Assembly: GCA_902619805.1 (NCBI GenBank) | Contig: CACNGC010000007.1 | Location: 1-64,000 of the forward strand | Source of the DNA: an uncultured SAR116 cluster alpha proteobacterium | GTDB taxonomy: Bacteria > Pseudomonadota > Alphaproteobacteria > Puniceispirillales > Marisalimonadaceae | Length of the DNA stretch: 64,000 bases | Direction of reading: 5' to 3' | Shown here: piece by piece, positions 15,052 through 27,318 of the stretch | Numbering within the stretch: position 1 is the first letter of the stretch | Layout: each line of letters starts with the position of its first letter | Made by a program: the position numbers and the translations under genes | Notes under the pieces: model-generated | What the model saw: only the letters and a program-made list of their open reading frames with translations | Told to the model about the DNA's origin: nothing | Database searches by the model: none

Positions 15052-16068
15052 TTAAAATAGTTTAGTCCTTGGATTACTGTTTTTTTGTTGTAACATTTTC
15101 AGACGAAAATATTGTGTAGAATTTCTAAAATCGTTAAAATGGTCCTTTCCATATTTTTCAATTTTTTTAAAATAAAAATTTGTAAGTTCTTCAACAGTAT
15201 CTTCTAGAAGATGTAAAGGCCATTTGCGTTTATACCAAGTTTCAAATTTTGAAAAATTAACAGTATAACTTCTAGAATCTGTAGGATTTGTATCTGCGAT
15301 TGAAATTTTTGCATTAGTTAATTTAGAAATATATTCAGCTAATTCTTTAATTCTAAAAGTAAAAACTTTAGAACCAACATTATAAACTTGAAAAAAATTG
15401 TCTATAGGAGCATTTAAGGAATATTTCATTGACATTGCCATATCCTTTACATTGATAAAAGGTCGCCATGGCATTCCATCACTCAAAATTTCTATTTTAC
15501 CAGTCGTCAATGCTGAAATTACAAAATCATTTAGAGCTAAATCTAACCTTGTTGATCGAGAAACGCCACATGCAGTTGCAAATCTAAGACATATCACTTT
15601 TAAATTTTCTCCAGCAACTTTCTCAAGACCAAGTTCTGCATTTATTTTACTTTTTGCATAATCAGTAATAGGTTTTACATGATCACTCTCAACTTTGGCG
15701 TTGTCTTCCAAACTACCATAAACACTACATGAGCTAGCTAGAATAAAACGAACTTCTTTTTGACTTGATTTGCATAATTCAGCAATTCTTATAGCCTCAT
15801 ATTCATTTACTAAATAAGTATGGTCTGAAAATTTGACTCCCATAGGGTCATTAGAAACAGCTGCTAAATATATACAAAAGTCAGCATTAATACTTTTAAA
15901 ATCAAATGTTGATTTTGATAAATACCTTACGTTGTGAAATTTATGGAAATTATCAAACCAATTTGGATCAACAACAGTCACGTTATATTCATCTTTCAGT
16001 GACTCAATCAATGGATCCCCAACATAACCAAGGCCTCCAAAAATAATTACACTTTTTTTTTCTGACAT
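15052..16068 (-). CDS. NAD-dependent epimerase/dehydratase
   Basis: This 338-residue extended SDR protein has the Rossmann motif IFGGLGYVGDPL, LAAVSNDP, the Ser of ASSCSVYG and the catalytic pair in ITDYAKSKINAE (YxxxK intact), followed by CLRFATACG. It resembles GDP/dTDP-sugar epimerases or reductases of surface-polysaccharide clusters. It is separated from the neighbouring cluster genes by about 200 AT-rich bases on each side, so it may have its own promoter. Substrate unknown. Confidence 0.85.
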   Translation of the reverse strand: MSEKKSVIIFGGLGYVGDPLIESLKDEYNVTVVDPNWFDNFHKFHNVRYLSKSTFDFKSINADFCIYLAAVSNDPMGVKFSDHTYLVNEYEAIRIAELCKSSQKEVRFILASSCSVYGSLEDNAKVESDHVKPITDYAKSKINAELGLEKVAGENLKVICLRFATACGVSRSTRLDLALNDFVISALTTGKIEILSDGMPWRPFINVKDMAMSMKYSLNAPIDNFFQVYNVGSKVFTFRIKELAEYISKLTNAKISIADTNPTDSRSYTVNFSKFETWYKRKWPLHLLEDTVEELTNFYFKKIEKYGKDHFNDFRNSTQYFRLKMLQQKNSNPRTKLF

Positions 16069-16268
16069 TTATAAAATTACTCCTGAGCACTTTAACTACA
16101 AGTTTGATAATAGATTAATAAAAAAAAATTTCTAAAATACCTAGTAAATTGTTTAGATTTAATAAAGTATTAAACGTAAAAAAAGGTAGTAATAGTATTT
16201 TTAAAATAATTTCAGATAAAAACTCTTAAAATATGTCTCAAAATAAATAGAAAAAAAATTTAAATTGG

Positions 16269-17069
16269 TTAATATTCCCTATGAGACAATCTTTTATGAG
16301 TCAACAACCCTGGAGCTACAATTACATTAAATTGTTTTTTTCTCCACCAAGGAATATTAAGTTCTATTTCTACATTTTTGAAACCTCCAGGCCCCCTATT
16401 AATATTACTTTGCTCTGCTTTTTTAATTATAATTTCTAAGTATTTATCTCTATCAACAAGAATAGACTGATTAGTCCAATTAATAATTTCACTTGAGACT
16501 AAGAAAAATCCATCGGATAATCGTTCAATATCTCCTGGATGAAATTTTTCTGGGTTTTCATACACATAAATAGAATTTCCAATTAATTTTTTTGCTTTTA
16601 ATGGCCGGAAAAATCTTTTTAAGTATGTTAAGAAATTATTAGACCAATATTGTTTGTATTTATTTATTCCTACAAAAGGTTCTCCAGGATTGAATCTATT
16701 TCTCAAACATACTTGTATCGCATTATACTTTGACAGAAAATCGATTGACAACTTAATTTGATTATATGTAGTTTCCTTGTTTTCTATTAATTCTAAATCA
16801 TTTTCTAATAATAAAATTGGGCCACTAGGCATATTATTTACTAGTATTTTTAAATGACCGAGAATTCCAATATTTTCTTTAAACAAAATTGTTTTATATT
16901 TGAATCTTTTAGCTAATTTAATTCCTTTATCAGTATATTCAGGTAAACAAATAAACTTTTTATTTGTTAATTTTGAAAGACCGTTTTTTTCATAAGAAAT
17001 TAGAGAGTTTTCTAAGCTGTCATAGCCTTTCCAGCTTATTATACCTATAGAAAATGGTAGTAAATTCAT
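16269..17069 (-). CDS. Putative glycosyltransferase-like protein
   Basis: This 266-residue soluble protein is of unclear family. The start resembles GT-A glycosyltransferases (PFSIGIISWKGYDSLENSL, about residues 5-23), and the segment GPILLLENDLELIEN near residue 90 looks like the metal-binding acidic motif of that fold. Its place between polysaccharide sugar genes and the cell-wall operon fits transfer of a sugar to a surface glycan. No signal peptide is seen. Assignment is tentative. Confidence 0.55.
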   Translation of the reverse strand: MNLLPFSIGIISWKGYDSLENSLISYEKNGLSKLTNKKFICLPEYTDKGIKLAKRFKYKTILFKENIGILGHLKILVNNMPSGPILLLENDLELIENKETTYNQIKLSIDFLSKYNAIQVCLRNRFNPGEPFVGINKYKQYWSNNFLTYLKRFFRPLKAKKLIGNSIYVYENPEKFHPGDIERLSDGFFLVSSEIINWTNQSILVDRDKYLEIIIKKAEQSNINRGPGGFKNVEIELNIPWWRKKQFNVIVAPGLLTHKRLSHREY

Positions 17070-17099
17070 TTTAATAATCCAAATAATTTAAGTTTGGCT

Positions 17100-18086
17100 T
17101 TATTTTGTTATTAATATTTTTTCTTCAAATTCTCGTAAACGTCTATAAACACTTGCTAACTCAATAATTGTTGGCCATGCCCTTAATAAATATTGCATAG
17201 AACTCTCGACTCTACCAAAAGCCCTTATTATTTGTTGCATTACTCCAAGAGTTACAACTCCTGCAACTATGGCCGGAGCTAAAAAAACATATGCAGACAA
17301 AACATTAGCCTGCATATAAGCCATTCGCCCAATATTAAAATATAAATATCTAATAAAACTAAAAAAATGTATAGATCTTACGTCTTCAAATAATTCTTCA
17401 ATATTTTTAGGACGAACAGTATTATCATCTTCGGCAATGACAAGGAGTTTTCGGTATGCAGCTTCCTTTTTTTGCAAATCATATTCAACACCAACTAGCC
17501 TTAAAATCCATCCAAGTCCAATTAAAAAAATTGTACCTCCAATAGTCCATAACATAGCACCAGTTATTAATCCATATTGCCAGTCTCCAAAAAAATATAT
17601 TGGTATACCCACAGATAACCCTAATAGTATTGGAATAAATTGAATAAGCACCATAATTGATTCTATTAAACTTGTGCCTAATGACTCCATTATGCGCGAA
17701 AATTTAATTGTATCTTCTTGTACCCTTTGTGCTGCACCTTCAATTTTACACGCCTTCTCATACACTGAATGATACCACTCAACCATCGCAGTTCGCCATC
17801 TAAATAGATAATGTGCAGTAAAAAAAATCATTATTACATATACTGATACATAAAGACCTGCTAAGTAAATGAACGAAAATAAACTATCCCAATATTCTTG
17901 CATTGTAATTGAATTGGGTTTTGAAAGAGCTTTTTGAATCATATCATAAAATTTACCAAACCATTCATTAATTTTAACGTCAATTTTAACTTGAATCCAT
18001 AAAGACGATAAAATTATAAAAGAACCAAACCATGACCATAAAAACCATTTTTTTAGTTTGAAGAATCTAAACATACTTGGCCTCAA
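17100..18086 (-). CDS. sbmA: SbmA/BacA-like inner-membrane peptide transporter
   Basis: The 328-residue protein matches the SbmA/BacA family closely through its core: FYDMIQKALSKPNSIT, HYLFRWRTAMVEWYH, KIEGAAQRVQEDTIKF, EAAYRKLLVIAEDD and YLYFNIGRMAYMQ. Members are proton-driven importers of peptides and related compounds and lack an ATPase domain. It is about 75 residues shorter than E. coli SbmA because the first membrane segments are missing; only one hydrophobic segment precedes the core. It lies 17 bp after the rodA-side operon's last gene on the same strand. In rhizobia BacA also affects envelope lipids, which fits its cell-wall neighbours. Confidence 0.88.
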   Translation of the reverse strand: MRPSMFRFFKLKKWFLWSWFGSFIILSSLWIQVKIDVKINEWFGKFYDMIQKALSKPNSITMQEYWDSLFSFIYLAGLYVSVYVIMIFFTAHYLFRWRTAMVEWYHSVYEKACKIEGAAQRVQEDTIKFSRIMESLGTSLIESIMVLIQFIPILLGLSVGIPIYFFGDWQYGLITGAMLWTIGGTIFLIGLGWILRLVGVEYDLQKKEAAYRKLLVIAEDDNTVRPKNIEELFEDVRSIHFFSFIRYLYFNIGRMAYMQANVLSAYVFLAPAIVAGVVTLGVMQQIIRAFGRVESSMQYLLRAWPTIIELASVYRRLREFEEKILITK

Positions 18087-18103
18087 TAATATTTATTACT
18101 ATA

Positions 18104-19243
18104 TCAAACAATTTCTTTATCATGGATGTTAATACTTAAAACTATCCCTACCCCAATTAACACTGTTAACAATGAAGTACCTCCATAACTTATCAATGGA
18201 AGTGGTGCTCCTACAACAGGTAATAATCCACACACCATTCCAACATTTAAACTTAAGTAAAGAAAAAACAAAAAACCTATTCCGAAAGCAACTATTTTTG
18301 AAAACAAAGATTTTACTCTAAAAGAGATTTTCATAATAGAAATAATTAAAATGCAAAATATTAATATGATAAAAATTGAACCTAAAAACCCAAGTTCTTC
18401 TGAAATTAATGTAAAAATAAAATCTGTATGTTTTTCAGGTAAGTAATTTAATCTACTTTGACTGCCTAGTAAATAGCCCTTTCCAAAAATTCCACCAGAA
18501 CCAATAGCAATTTTTGATTGTATTATTTGGTATCCACTTCCTAGACTATCAAGTTCAGGATTTAGAAATACTAAAATTCTATCCTTTTGATAATCATAAA
18601 GTTGCTTCCATATAAATGGAACTGAAGAAGCTAAAATGATAAAGCACAAAATAACAAATTTCATTGAAATTCCTACAAAAAATAGAATTGCTAACCCTAA
18701 TAAGATTATTGTCAAACCTGTACCTAAATCTGGTTGAGAAATTACTAAAATTCCAGGTAAAAAAATTAGAAAAAGAGGAAGAATATAACTTTTTAGTTTA
18801 TCTAGTTCAATTCTTGAAACGTGATCAAAATACCTGGCCAAAATTAAAATCAAAGCTATTTTCATAGCTTCAGAAGGTTGAAAGTTCATTCCTCCTAATG
18901 TGATCCATCTTTGAACATTTCCTGTACCAACAAACTTGACTAAAATTAAGCTTAATACACCAATGAAAAATGATAAAACACTTAATTTAAAAAAAATCTT
19001 ATGAGGTAAAAAAGCTAAAATAAACATTAAAAAAATTCCAAATATTAATCTAATTAAATGGTTTGTGGCCCAAGGATCCCAGTTTCCACCTGCTGCAGAG
19101 TATAAAGAAGCAACCCCAACAAGTCCGAGCAAAATCAAACTTATAATGATTAAAAAATTTAACTTATATAACTTCGAGAAAAATAAGGTTCCAAAGCTTT
19201 CTTCATAAAATTTGTTTGGTTTATAATTCATTTGGCTTGACAC
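18104..19243 (-). CDS. rodA: Rod-shape SEDS peptidoglycan polymerase RodA
   Basis: RodA polymerises lipid II into glycan strands in the lateral wall, working with PBP2. The 379-residue protein has about ten membrane segments and SEDS landmarks: GGMNFQPSEAMKIALILI, SQPDLGTG, KIAIGSGGIFGKG, LPEKHTDFIFTLISEE and GAPLPLISYGGTS. It lies 1 bp after mrdA and forms the end of the mreB-mreC-mreD-mrdA-rodA series. Confidence 0.95.
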   Translation of the reverse strand: MSSQMNYKPNKFYEESFGTLFFSKLYKLNFLIIISLILLGLVGVASLYSAAGGNWDPWATNHLIRLIFGIFLMFILAFLPHKIFFKLSVLSFFIGVLSLILVKFVGTGNVQRWITLGGMNFQPSEAMKIALILILARYFDHVSRIELDKLKSYILPLFLIFLPGILVISQPDLGTGLTIILLGLAILFFVGISMKFVILCFIILASSVPFIWKQLYDYQKDRILVFLNPELDSLGSGYQIIQSKIAIGSGGIFGKGYLLGSQSRLNYLPEKHTDFIFTLISEELGFLGSIFIILIFCILIISIMKISFRVKSLFSKIVAFGIGFLFFLYLSLNVGMVCGLLPVVGAPLPLISYGGTSLLTVLIGVGIVLSINIHDKEIV

Positions 19244-19244
19244 T

Positions 19245-21176
19245 CTAAACTTTAAAAATATATTTAAAAATATCTCTTGCTATTGGAGCAGCTGTAGATG
19301 AACCACTTCCTCCATGTTCAACTACTACAGTGATAGCATATTTTGGCTTTGAAGCAGGTGCGTATCCAACAAATAGTGCATGATCTCTTCTTTTCCAAGG
19401 CCTATCCTCATTTTTAATTAAACCCTTCTCTCTTTCAGCTTCAGATATTCTTACAACTTGTACTGTTCCTGTTTTTCCAGCCATTTCAACTTTTTTTGAA
19501 CCAATTTGATATTTTTTTGCAGTTCCATTATTTCCTTTAACTACCCTTTCCATAGATTTTTTAATAAAATCTATATGTTGAGGATTTATGTTTAGGTCTT
19601 TAAATCTATTTTTATTTTTGTTTACCATCAATGTTGGAGTTACGGAAAATTTACCATTGGCTATTCTTGCAATCATTGTAGTTAACTGAAGAGGAGTTGT
19701 AAGTAAGTAGCCTTGACCAATAGAAGCATTTAATGTTTCACCCATTGACCACTGCAACCCATCACGTTTAAGCTTCCATTCAATATTTGGAACTACACCT
19801 TTAGACATATTTTTAATTTCAACATTATAATATTGACCTAAGCCAAGTCTTTTCATCATCAAAGCTATTTTATCTATACCGACCTTTAAACCTAATTCAT
19901 AAAAATACACATCACATGATTGTTCAATAGCTTCGATTAAATTTAATTTTCCATGACCATCTTTAGCCCAACAATGAAATGTACTCTCTCCTAATTTTTT
20001 TGCGCCATCACAAAAAAATTTAGTGTTATAATCAATTATACCATTTTCCAAAGCCGCTAATGCAACTGCCATTTTTATTGTTGATCCCGGTGGATAAACA
20101 CCAGACATGCTTCTATTTAAAAGAGGTGCTCTTGAATTATTTTTAAGATTATTCCAAACATTAACGTCTAAGTCGTTAGAAAAAATATTAGGATCATAGC
20201 CTGGGGAAGATAAACAACATATAAGTTCTCCATTTTCGATATCCATGACAATAAGCGAACCAGATTCAGGATTTACTATTCTATTTTTCTTGTCTTTATA
20301 AACGTAATCATTATTTATGAAATTAATATTCTTAGTCTTTTCAATTTGTTTTTTTATGTTTTCATTTTTTATAGAAACTAAAGCATTGTTACCCTTTTCA
20401 AATCTCTCAACTGCGAAGGCTTGAAGTCCCATATCTAACGATACTTGTATATCATTTCCTGATATCGTGTTTTCATAAATTTGTGATGCAACTATATGGC
20501 CTTTAGATGTCACCTCATTTCTTTTTCTACCAAACTTTCCTCTTAATTCTTTATCAAAAAATTTTTCTAGGCCTGATTTTCCTACCTCAAGCCATGAAGT
20601 ATTCGGTTTTATTTTTGTTTTAGTATTTTTTTCAGAATATGGTCCAATATAGCCTGTAATATGTCCTGCAATAATACCTTGTGGGTAAAATCTTTTCTTA
20701 GTCATTAAAAAGCTTACTTCAGGAAATTCTATACTTCTAACAGCTAATTTTGATACATCTTTTTGTGATAAGTTTTTAGTTATTAAAATTTCTTTTGCGA
20801 AGTCGTTATTATTAGAATTAATTTCTTTATAAAAGTTATTTAAATCTTTCTGATCAATATTAATTACACTTAAAATATTTTTTATTATTAATTCAACATT
20901 AATATTTTTATTCCAATTAAGAACTAAAGAAAATCCATCCATGTTACCCGCAAGCAATCTCATTTTTCGATCTAAGATTCGTCCCCTTTCCGGGGCTATC
21001 ATATGGTAATTAAATTGATTGTTGTCTGAAAGTTTTTCGTATCTCCTATTCTCTATCATTTGCAAGTCAAAAAATCGCCAACCTATGGCACCAACCACGC
21101 CTCCCTTAAATATTGATAATAAAAAGAATCTTTTTGAAATAGTTTTATCTAGATTTCTTTGACTAATGCTTTTCAT
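19245..21176 (-). CDS. mrdA: Penicillin-binding protein 2 (elongasome transpeptidase)
   Basis: PBP2 cross-links the peptidoglycan made by RodA. The 643-residue protein has one N-terminal membrane segment, a dimerisation domain (APERGRILDR), and the transpeptidase motifs SxxK (PPGSTIKMAV), SxN-type (QSCDVYFYELG) and KTGT (AGKTGTVQVV). It is followed directly by rodA and preceded by mreD, the standard elongasome order. Confidence 0.95.
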   Translation of the reverse strand: MKSISQRNLDKTISKRFFLLSIFKGGVVGAIGWRFFDLQMIENRRYEKLSDNNQFNYHMIAPERGRILDRKMRLLAGNMDGFSLVLNWNKNINVELIIKNILSVINIDQKDLNNFYKEINSNNNDFAKEILITKNLSQKDVSKLAVRSIEFPEVSFLMTKKRFYPQGIIAGHITGYIGPYSEKNTKTKIKPNTSWLEVGKSGLEKFFDKELRGKFGRKRNEVTSKGHIVASQIYENTISGNDIQVSLDMGLQAFAVERFEKGNNALVSIKNENIKKQIEKTKNINFINNDYVYKDKKNRIVNPESGSLIVMDIENGELICCLSSPGYDPNIFSNDLDVNVWNNLKNNSRAPLLNRSMSGVYPPGSTIKMAVALAALENGIIDYNTKFFCDGAKKLGESTFHCWAKDGHGKLNLIEAIEQSCDVYFYELGLKVGIDKIALMMKRLGLGQYYNVEIKNMSKGVVPNIEWKLKRDGLQWSMGETLNASIGQGYLLTTPLQLTTMIARIANGKFSVTPTLMVNKNKNRFKDLNINPQHIDFIKKSMERVVKGNNGTAKKYQIGSKKVEMAGKTGTVQVVRISEAEREKGLIKNEDRPWKRRDHALFVGYAPASKPKYAITVVVEHGGSGSSTAAPIARDIFKYIFKV

Positions 21177-21179
21177 AAA

Positions 21180-21704
21180 TTAACTTTTAATTAAACGTGA
21201 TACAAAACTAAAGAAATTTATACTAATGTTTATTAAAGGATAAAGTATTAATGTAATTCCTACATGAAAAAAAATAGGGCTTAATTCAGGTAGAGAAAAA
21301 CTTATTATTAAATTAATTAAAAAAACAATGCTAAATGAAAGAATAAAAATTATTGTAAAATAGATCCATTCTTCTTGATTATCTTTGTTAACCCTTTCTA
21401 AAATTAAATTATTAGTAAAATACTTAAGCAGGAGTAGAAAGATTGAAGTAATTCCAAAATTATTTCCAATCATTATGTCGTGCAAAAAACCCGTCAGCAA
21501 TAAAATTATGCTAGGAGGATTTATGTTAAATCTGACTATACAAAAATAAATAACAATTGATATCAAACTTGGAGTTGAAGTTTCAAACATTGAAAAAAAA
21601 CTTAGGGATATTTGAAAGTTTAATATACAAAATAAAAAAACAAAAAGTGATGTATTAATTGAAAATTTATAAAGAAGATAAAAATTCTTGTCGTTTCTTA
21701 TCAA
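21180..21704 (-). CDS. mreD: Rod shape-determining membrane protein MreD
   Basis: This 174-residue hydrophobic protein has five or so membrane segments and the FLHDIMIGNNFGI loop typical of MreD. It overlaps mreC by 4 bp and lies 3 bp before mrdA. MreD links the MreB cytoskeleton and MreC to the RodA/PBP2 synthase. Sequence identity in this family is weak, so gene order carries much of the assignment. Confidence 0.88.
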   Translation of the reverse strand: MIRNDKNFYLLYKFSINTSLFVFLFCILNFQISLSFFSMFETSTPSLISIVIYFCIVRFNINPPSIILLLTGFLHDIMIGNNFGITSIFLLLLKYFTNNLILERVNKDNQEEWIYFTIIFILSFSIVFLINLIISFSLPELSPIFFHVGITLILYPLINISINFFSFVSRLIKS

Positions 21705-22636
21705 TTTCCTGTACCTTCAATTATTCTTTTTCCACTTAAATTTAAACCTTTTAAATTTATAGATGGTTTAGGTTTTTGTAATGGCGCGAAACCTTCAAAA
21801 TTTTCTGGAGAAAAGGATCCAGACGGTTTATTCGTAATCACAGATATAAAAGTAAGTCTTTGGAAATCTACAACAGGTTTGACATAAAATTTACCAGAAA
21901 AACTTTTTACAATCTTTCCTATATTTATACCTGATGGTAATCTACCCCCATGTCCAGATGTTTGAACAACTTCACCATCTACTGGCTCTGCTTTTGAAGA
22001 TAAAAATTTTAATTTTAGTAACTTTCCACTCTGCCCTTGTACAACTGCAGGCCAATTACTATTGGTCAAATACGCAGGTATCATGGAGTTAATATCTATT
22101 AATAATAAAATTCTGCTAGTTTTTAAGCCAACATTTACTACATATCCAACTAAACCAAGCGAGGATATAGCTGGCTGTCCTACTTTAATGCCATAATTTT
22201 CACCTGCATTTATTAATACTGTATTAGCAAAAACACCTCCAGGTGCTGTAATAGCTCTTCCAGTAATAATTTTGTTTTTTTCTTCAGGCAAAACTTTTAG
22301 TAGTTGTCTTAGTTCCAATAATTCAAGCTCTTGACTTGATGATTTACTATTTATCACTTTAAGTTTTCTAACTTCGCTTTTAAGTCTAATATTCTCTTCT
22401 CTTAGAGAACCTGCAGATTTCACATCTTCAAATACTCCTGCTATTTCATTAACTGGTCTATTTAAAGCAAATGTAGCAGGTGCCAAAAAATCAGAAAGAA
22501 AGGCCTTAATATTCCTAATAGCAACAAGATCTAATTTACCTAAAAACACTAAAGTTAGGCATAAGAATATCAAGATAAAGTTAAAATTTTTACTACTTTT
22601 AAAAGATTTTAAATTTGACGGCTTACCTGAAACCAA
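21701..22636 (-). CDS. mreC: Rod shape-determining protein MreC
   Basis: This 311-residue bitopic protein has one N-terminal membrane segment (about 19-38), a periplasmic coiled coil (about 70-105), and then the MreC beta domains with GRAITAPGGVFANTVLINAG, GLVGYVVNVG and VQGQSGKLLKL. It lies 34 bp downstream of mreB. MreC activates PBP2 in the elongasome. Confidence 0.94.
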   Translation of the reverse strand: MVSGKPSNLKSFKSSKNFNFILIFLCLTLVFLGKLDLVAIRNIKAFLSDFLAPATFALNRPVNEIAGVFEDVKSAGSLREENIRLKSEVRKLKVINSKSSSQELELLELRQLLKVLPEEKNKIITGRAITAPGGVFANTVLINAGENYGIKVGQPAISSLGLVGYVVNVGLKTSRILLLIDINSMIPAYLTNSNWPAVVQGQSGKLLKLKFLSSKAEPVDGEVVQTSGHGGRLPSGINIGKIVKSFSGKFYVKPVVDFQRLTFISVITNKPSGSFSPENFEGFAPLQKPKPSINLKGLNLSGKRIIEGTGN

Positions 22637-22670
22637 CTTTTATCACTCATAATTAATTTTTTGTTCAGTA

Positions 22671-23765
<1,095 letters not shown>

Positions 23766-23807
23766 TTATATTTAAACTAATAACTTAAAACATTGAATTA
23801 ATAAATA

Positions 23808-24827
<1,020 letters not shown>

Positions 24828-24896
24828 TTAAAACTCCTTATATTTCAATTAATTATTGCTATCTTATTATCAGATTTGTTCTTATTATCAGGAATG

Positions 24897-25448
24897 TTAT
24901 ATTTGATCTAGTAGTTTTGTTTCTGTTTTATCGCCTCTTGAAATAGCAGACACACCTGTTCTTGAAACTTCTGTATCTCCAAGTGAACGCATTAAATCAA
25001 TGAAAGCGTCTAATTTACTCGGTTTTCCAGTAAGTTCAAAAACAAAACTCGATAATGTCACGTCAAGTGTTCTAGCTCGAAAAGTCTCAGCAATTCTAAG
25101 AGCTTCAACCCTATTGGCACCTTTAACGACAAGTTTAACAAGTGCAAGTTCACTTTTTATAAATGGTCCTTCTAGAGTTAAATCTCTTACTATATGTACT
25201 GGAACTATTCTTAATAATTGTGACTTTATCTGTTCAATTGTCATTGATGTTCCTCTTGTAACAAGCGATATTCTTGATAAATTTCGAATTTTATCTATCT
25301 CAGTAACATTTAAACTTTCTATATTGTAACCTCTTCCTGAGAAGAGACCAATTACTCTAGCCAATGTACCAGGTTGATTGTCTACAATTAAAGATAAAGT
25401 TCTTGAAGTTTCTTCTTCTTCAAGTTCATTTTTTTGATATACAGACAT
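24897..25448 (-). CDS. ilvH: Acetolactate synthase small regulatory subunit
   Basis: This 183-residue subunit has an N-terminal ACT domain (SLIVDNQPGTLARVIGLFSG) that binds valine, and a C-terminal regulatory domain. It activates IlvI and confers feedback inhibition. It begins 11 bp after the large-subunit gene and precedes ilvC. Confidence 0.95.
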   Translation of the reverse strand: MSVYQKNELEEEETSRTLSLIVDNQPGTLARVIGLFSGRGYNIESLNVTEIDKIRNLSRISLVTRGTSMTIEQIKSQLLRIVPVHIVRDLTLEGPFIKSELALVKLVVKGANRVEALRIAETFRARTLDVTLSSFVFELTGKPSKLDAFIDLMRSLGDTEVSRTGVSAISRGDKTETKLLDQI

Positions 25449-25459
25449 CTTAGCTAACC

Positions 25460-27217
25460 TTAAACTAAAGCAAGACCTTCATTGGAAGTATCTTTAACAT
25501 TGTCATCAGAACTTAAAATCATCTCATTATGTGCTGCCCCTGATGGAATCATAGGAAAACAATTTTCCTCTTTTTCCACTCTAATGTCTGCAATCACAGG
25601 TCCATTTGTGTTTATCATTTCATCAATGGTAGCCTCTAAATTATGAATATTATCTACTCTCAAACCAGTAATTCCAAAAGATTCAGCTAATTTTACAAAA
25701 TCTGGCAATGATGAAGTATAGCTTTCGCTATACCTAGATCCGTGATTTAATTCTTGCCATTGTCTCACCATGCCCATCCATTCATTATTTAAAATAAATA
25801 TTTTAATAGGAAGTTTATATTGAACTATTGTTGAAAGTTCTTGCATATTCATCAAAAAAGAAGCTTCTCCTGAAACATCAATAACTAATGATTTTGGGTG
25901 AGCAATTTGGACACCAACAGATGATGGAAGGCCATAACCCATTGTTCCTAAACCACCAGAAGTCATCCAATGATTAGGTTTAGAAAACCCAAAATATTGT
26001 GCAGCCCACATTTGGTGTTGACCTACTTCAGTAGTTATGTATGTATCAAAGTCTATAGTTTTTTCATATAAAGATTTAATAGCTTGTTGTGGTTTGATAT
26101 TATTTCCAATTTGTTTAAATCCTAACGAATCTCTCTCTTTCCATTTATTTATTTGAGACCACCATTTTGTTTTTGAATTTAATACTTTTTGATTATGTAG
26201 TTTTTTTACTTCTTGGACTAATAATGATAATATTTCTTTACAATCACCAACAATACCGTAATCAACTGAAACAACTTTATTAATAGATGATTTATCAACG
26301 TCGATATGCACTTTTTTAGAATTAGGGGCAAACGCGTTTAATCTTCCTGTTACCCTGTCATCAAAACGTGCCCCTACATTAAGCATGAAGTCACAATTAT
26401 GCATAGCTAAGTTTGCTTCATAAGTTCCATGCATACCTAACATGCCTAAAAAATTTTTATTTGTATTTGGAACACAACCTAAACCCATAAGGGTAAGTGT
26501 AACTGGGCAGTCTAATAAATTTACTAATTCAGTTAAAAGTTTAGATGCCTTTGGTCCTGAATTAACGACTCCTCCTCCAGCATAAATTATTGGTCGTTCT
26601 GCCTGTAATAATAATTTTGCAACTCTATTAATTAAATCTTCATCTACATTTGAATAATAATGATTATGTTTTTTTATTTTTGGTGGTTTTTTTATGTATT
26701 TTACATTCGTAAGCTGTATATCCTTTGGAAGATCAATAAGAACTGGTCCAGGCCTTCCTGAGGAAGCAATTTCAAAAGATTTATGAATAGTCTCACATAA
26801 TTTATCAGCATTTTTTACTAAATAATTATGCTTTGTACATGGTCTTGAAATACCAGTTGTGTCAGCTTCTTGAAAAGCGTCAGTCCCAATTAAATGTGTA
26901 GGTACTTGTCCACTGAGACAAATAACTGGTACAGAGTCCATAAGTGCATCTGTTAATCCTGTAATTGCGTTAGTTGCGCCTGGTCCAGAAGTTACTAAAA
27001 CACATCCAACCTTGCCAGTTGATCTAGCATAACCCTCTGCAGCATGCACAGCTGCTTGCTCATGCCTGACTAATATGTGTTTAATTTTTTTATTTTCAAA
27101 TAAAGCATCATACAGAGGAAGTACTGCTCCTCCAGGATATCCAAAGATTACCTCAACTTTGTTATCAACTAAGGCTTGAATTACTGCCTCTGCTCCAGTC
27201 ATGTAATTTAATGTCAT
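25460..27217 (-). CDS. ilvI: Acetolactate synthase large subunit
   Basis: This thiamine-diphosphate enzyme condenses pyruvate to acetolactate. The start at 27217 (MTLNYMTGAEA) is chosen because the 14 residues added by the upstream ATG are hydrophobic and not family-like. Landmarks are GYPGGAVLPLYDAL, the catalytic Glu of RHEQAAVHAAEGYARSTG, TSGPGATNAITG and the ThDP-binding segment (about 440-490) ending NNEWMGMVRQWQ. The order ilvI-ilvH-ilvC makes a branched-chain amino acid operon. Confidence 0.95.
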   Translation of the reverse strand: MTLNYMTGAEAVIQALVDNKVEVIFGYPGGAVLPLYDALFENKKIKHILVRHEQAAVHAAEGYARSTGKVGCVLVTSGPGATNAITGLTDALMDSVPVICLSGQVPTHLIGTDAFQEADTTGISRPCTKHNYLVKNADKLCETIHKSFEIASSGRPGPVLIDLPKDIQLTNVKYIKKPPKIKKHNHYYSNVDEDLINRVAKLLLQAERPIIYAGGGVVNSGPKASKLLTELVNLLDCPVTLTLMGLGCVPNTNKNFLGMLGMHGTYEANLAMHNCDFMLNVGARFDDRVTGRLNAFAPNSKKVHIDVDKSSINKVVSVDYGIVGDCKEILSLLVQEVKKLHNQKVLNSKTKWWSQINKWKERDSLGFKQIGNNIKPQQAIKSLYEKTIDFDTYITTEVGQHQMWAAQYFGFSKPNHWMTSGGLGTMGYGLPSSVGVQIAHPKSLVIDVSGEASFLMNMQELSTIVQYKLPIKIFILNNEWMGMVRQWQELNHGSRYSESYTSSLPDFVKLAESFGITGLRVDNIHNLEATIDEMINTNGPVIADIRVEKEENCFPMIPSGAAHNEMILSSDDNVKDTSNEGLALV

Positions 27218-27318
27218 TTTAAATAATACTTTCCAAAAAAAAATATTAGTTACCAACAATTTTTGTGGTCGTCAACTTTATAATATAAAATTATAATATT
27301 TCATTGTTAACTGTAATT

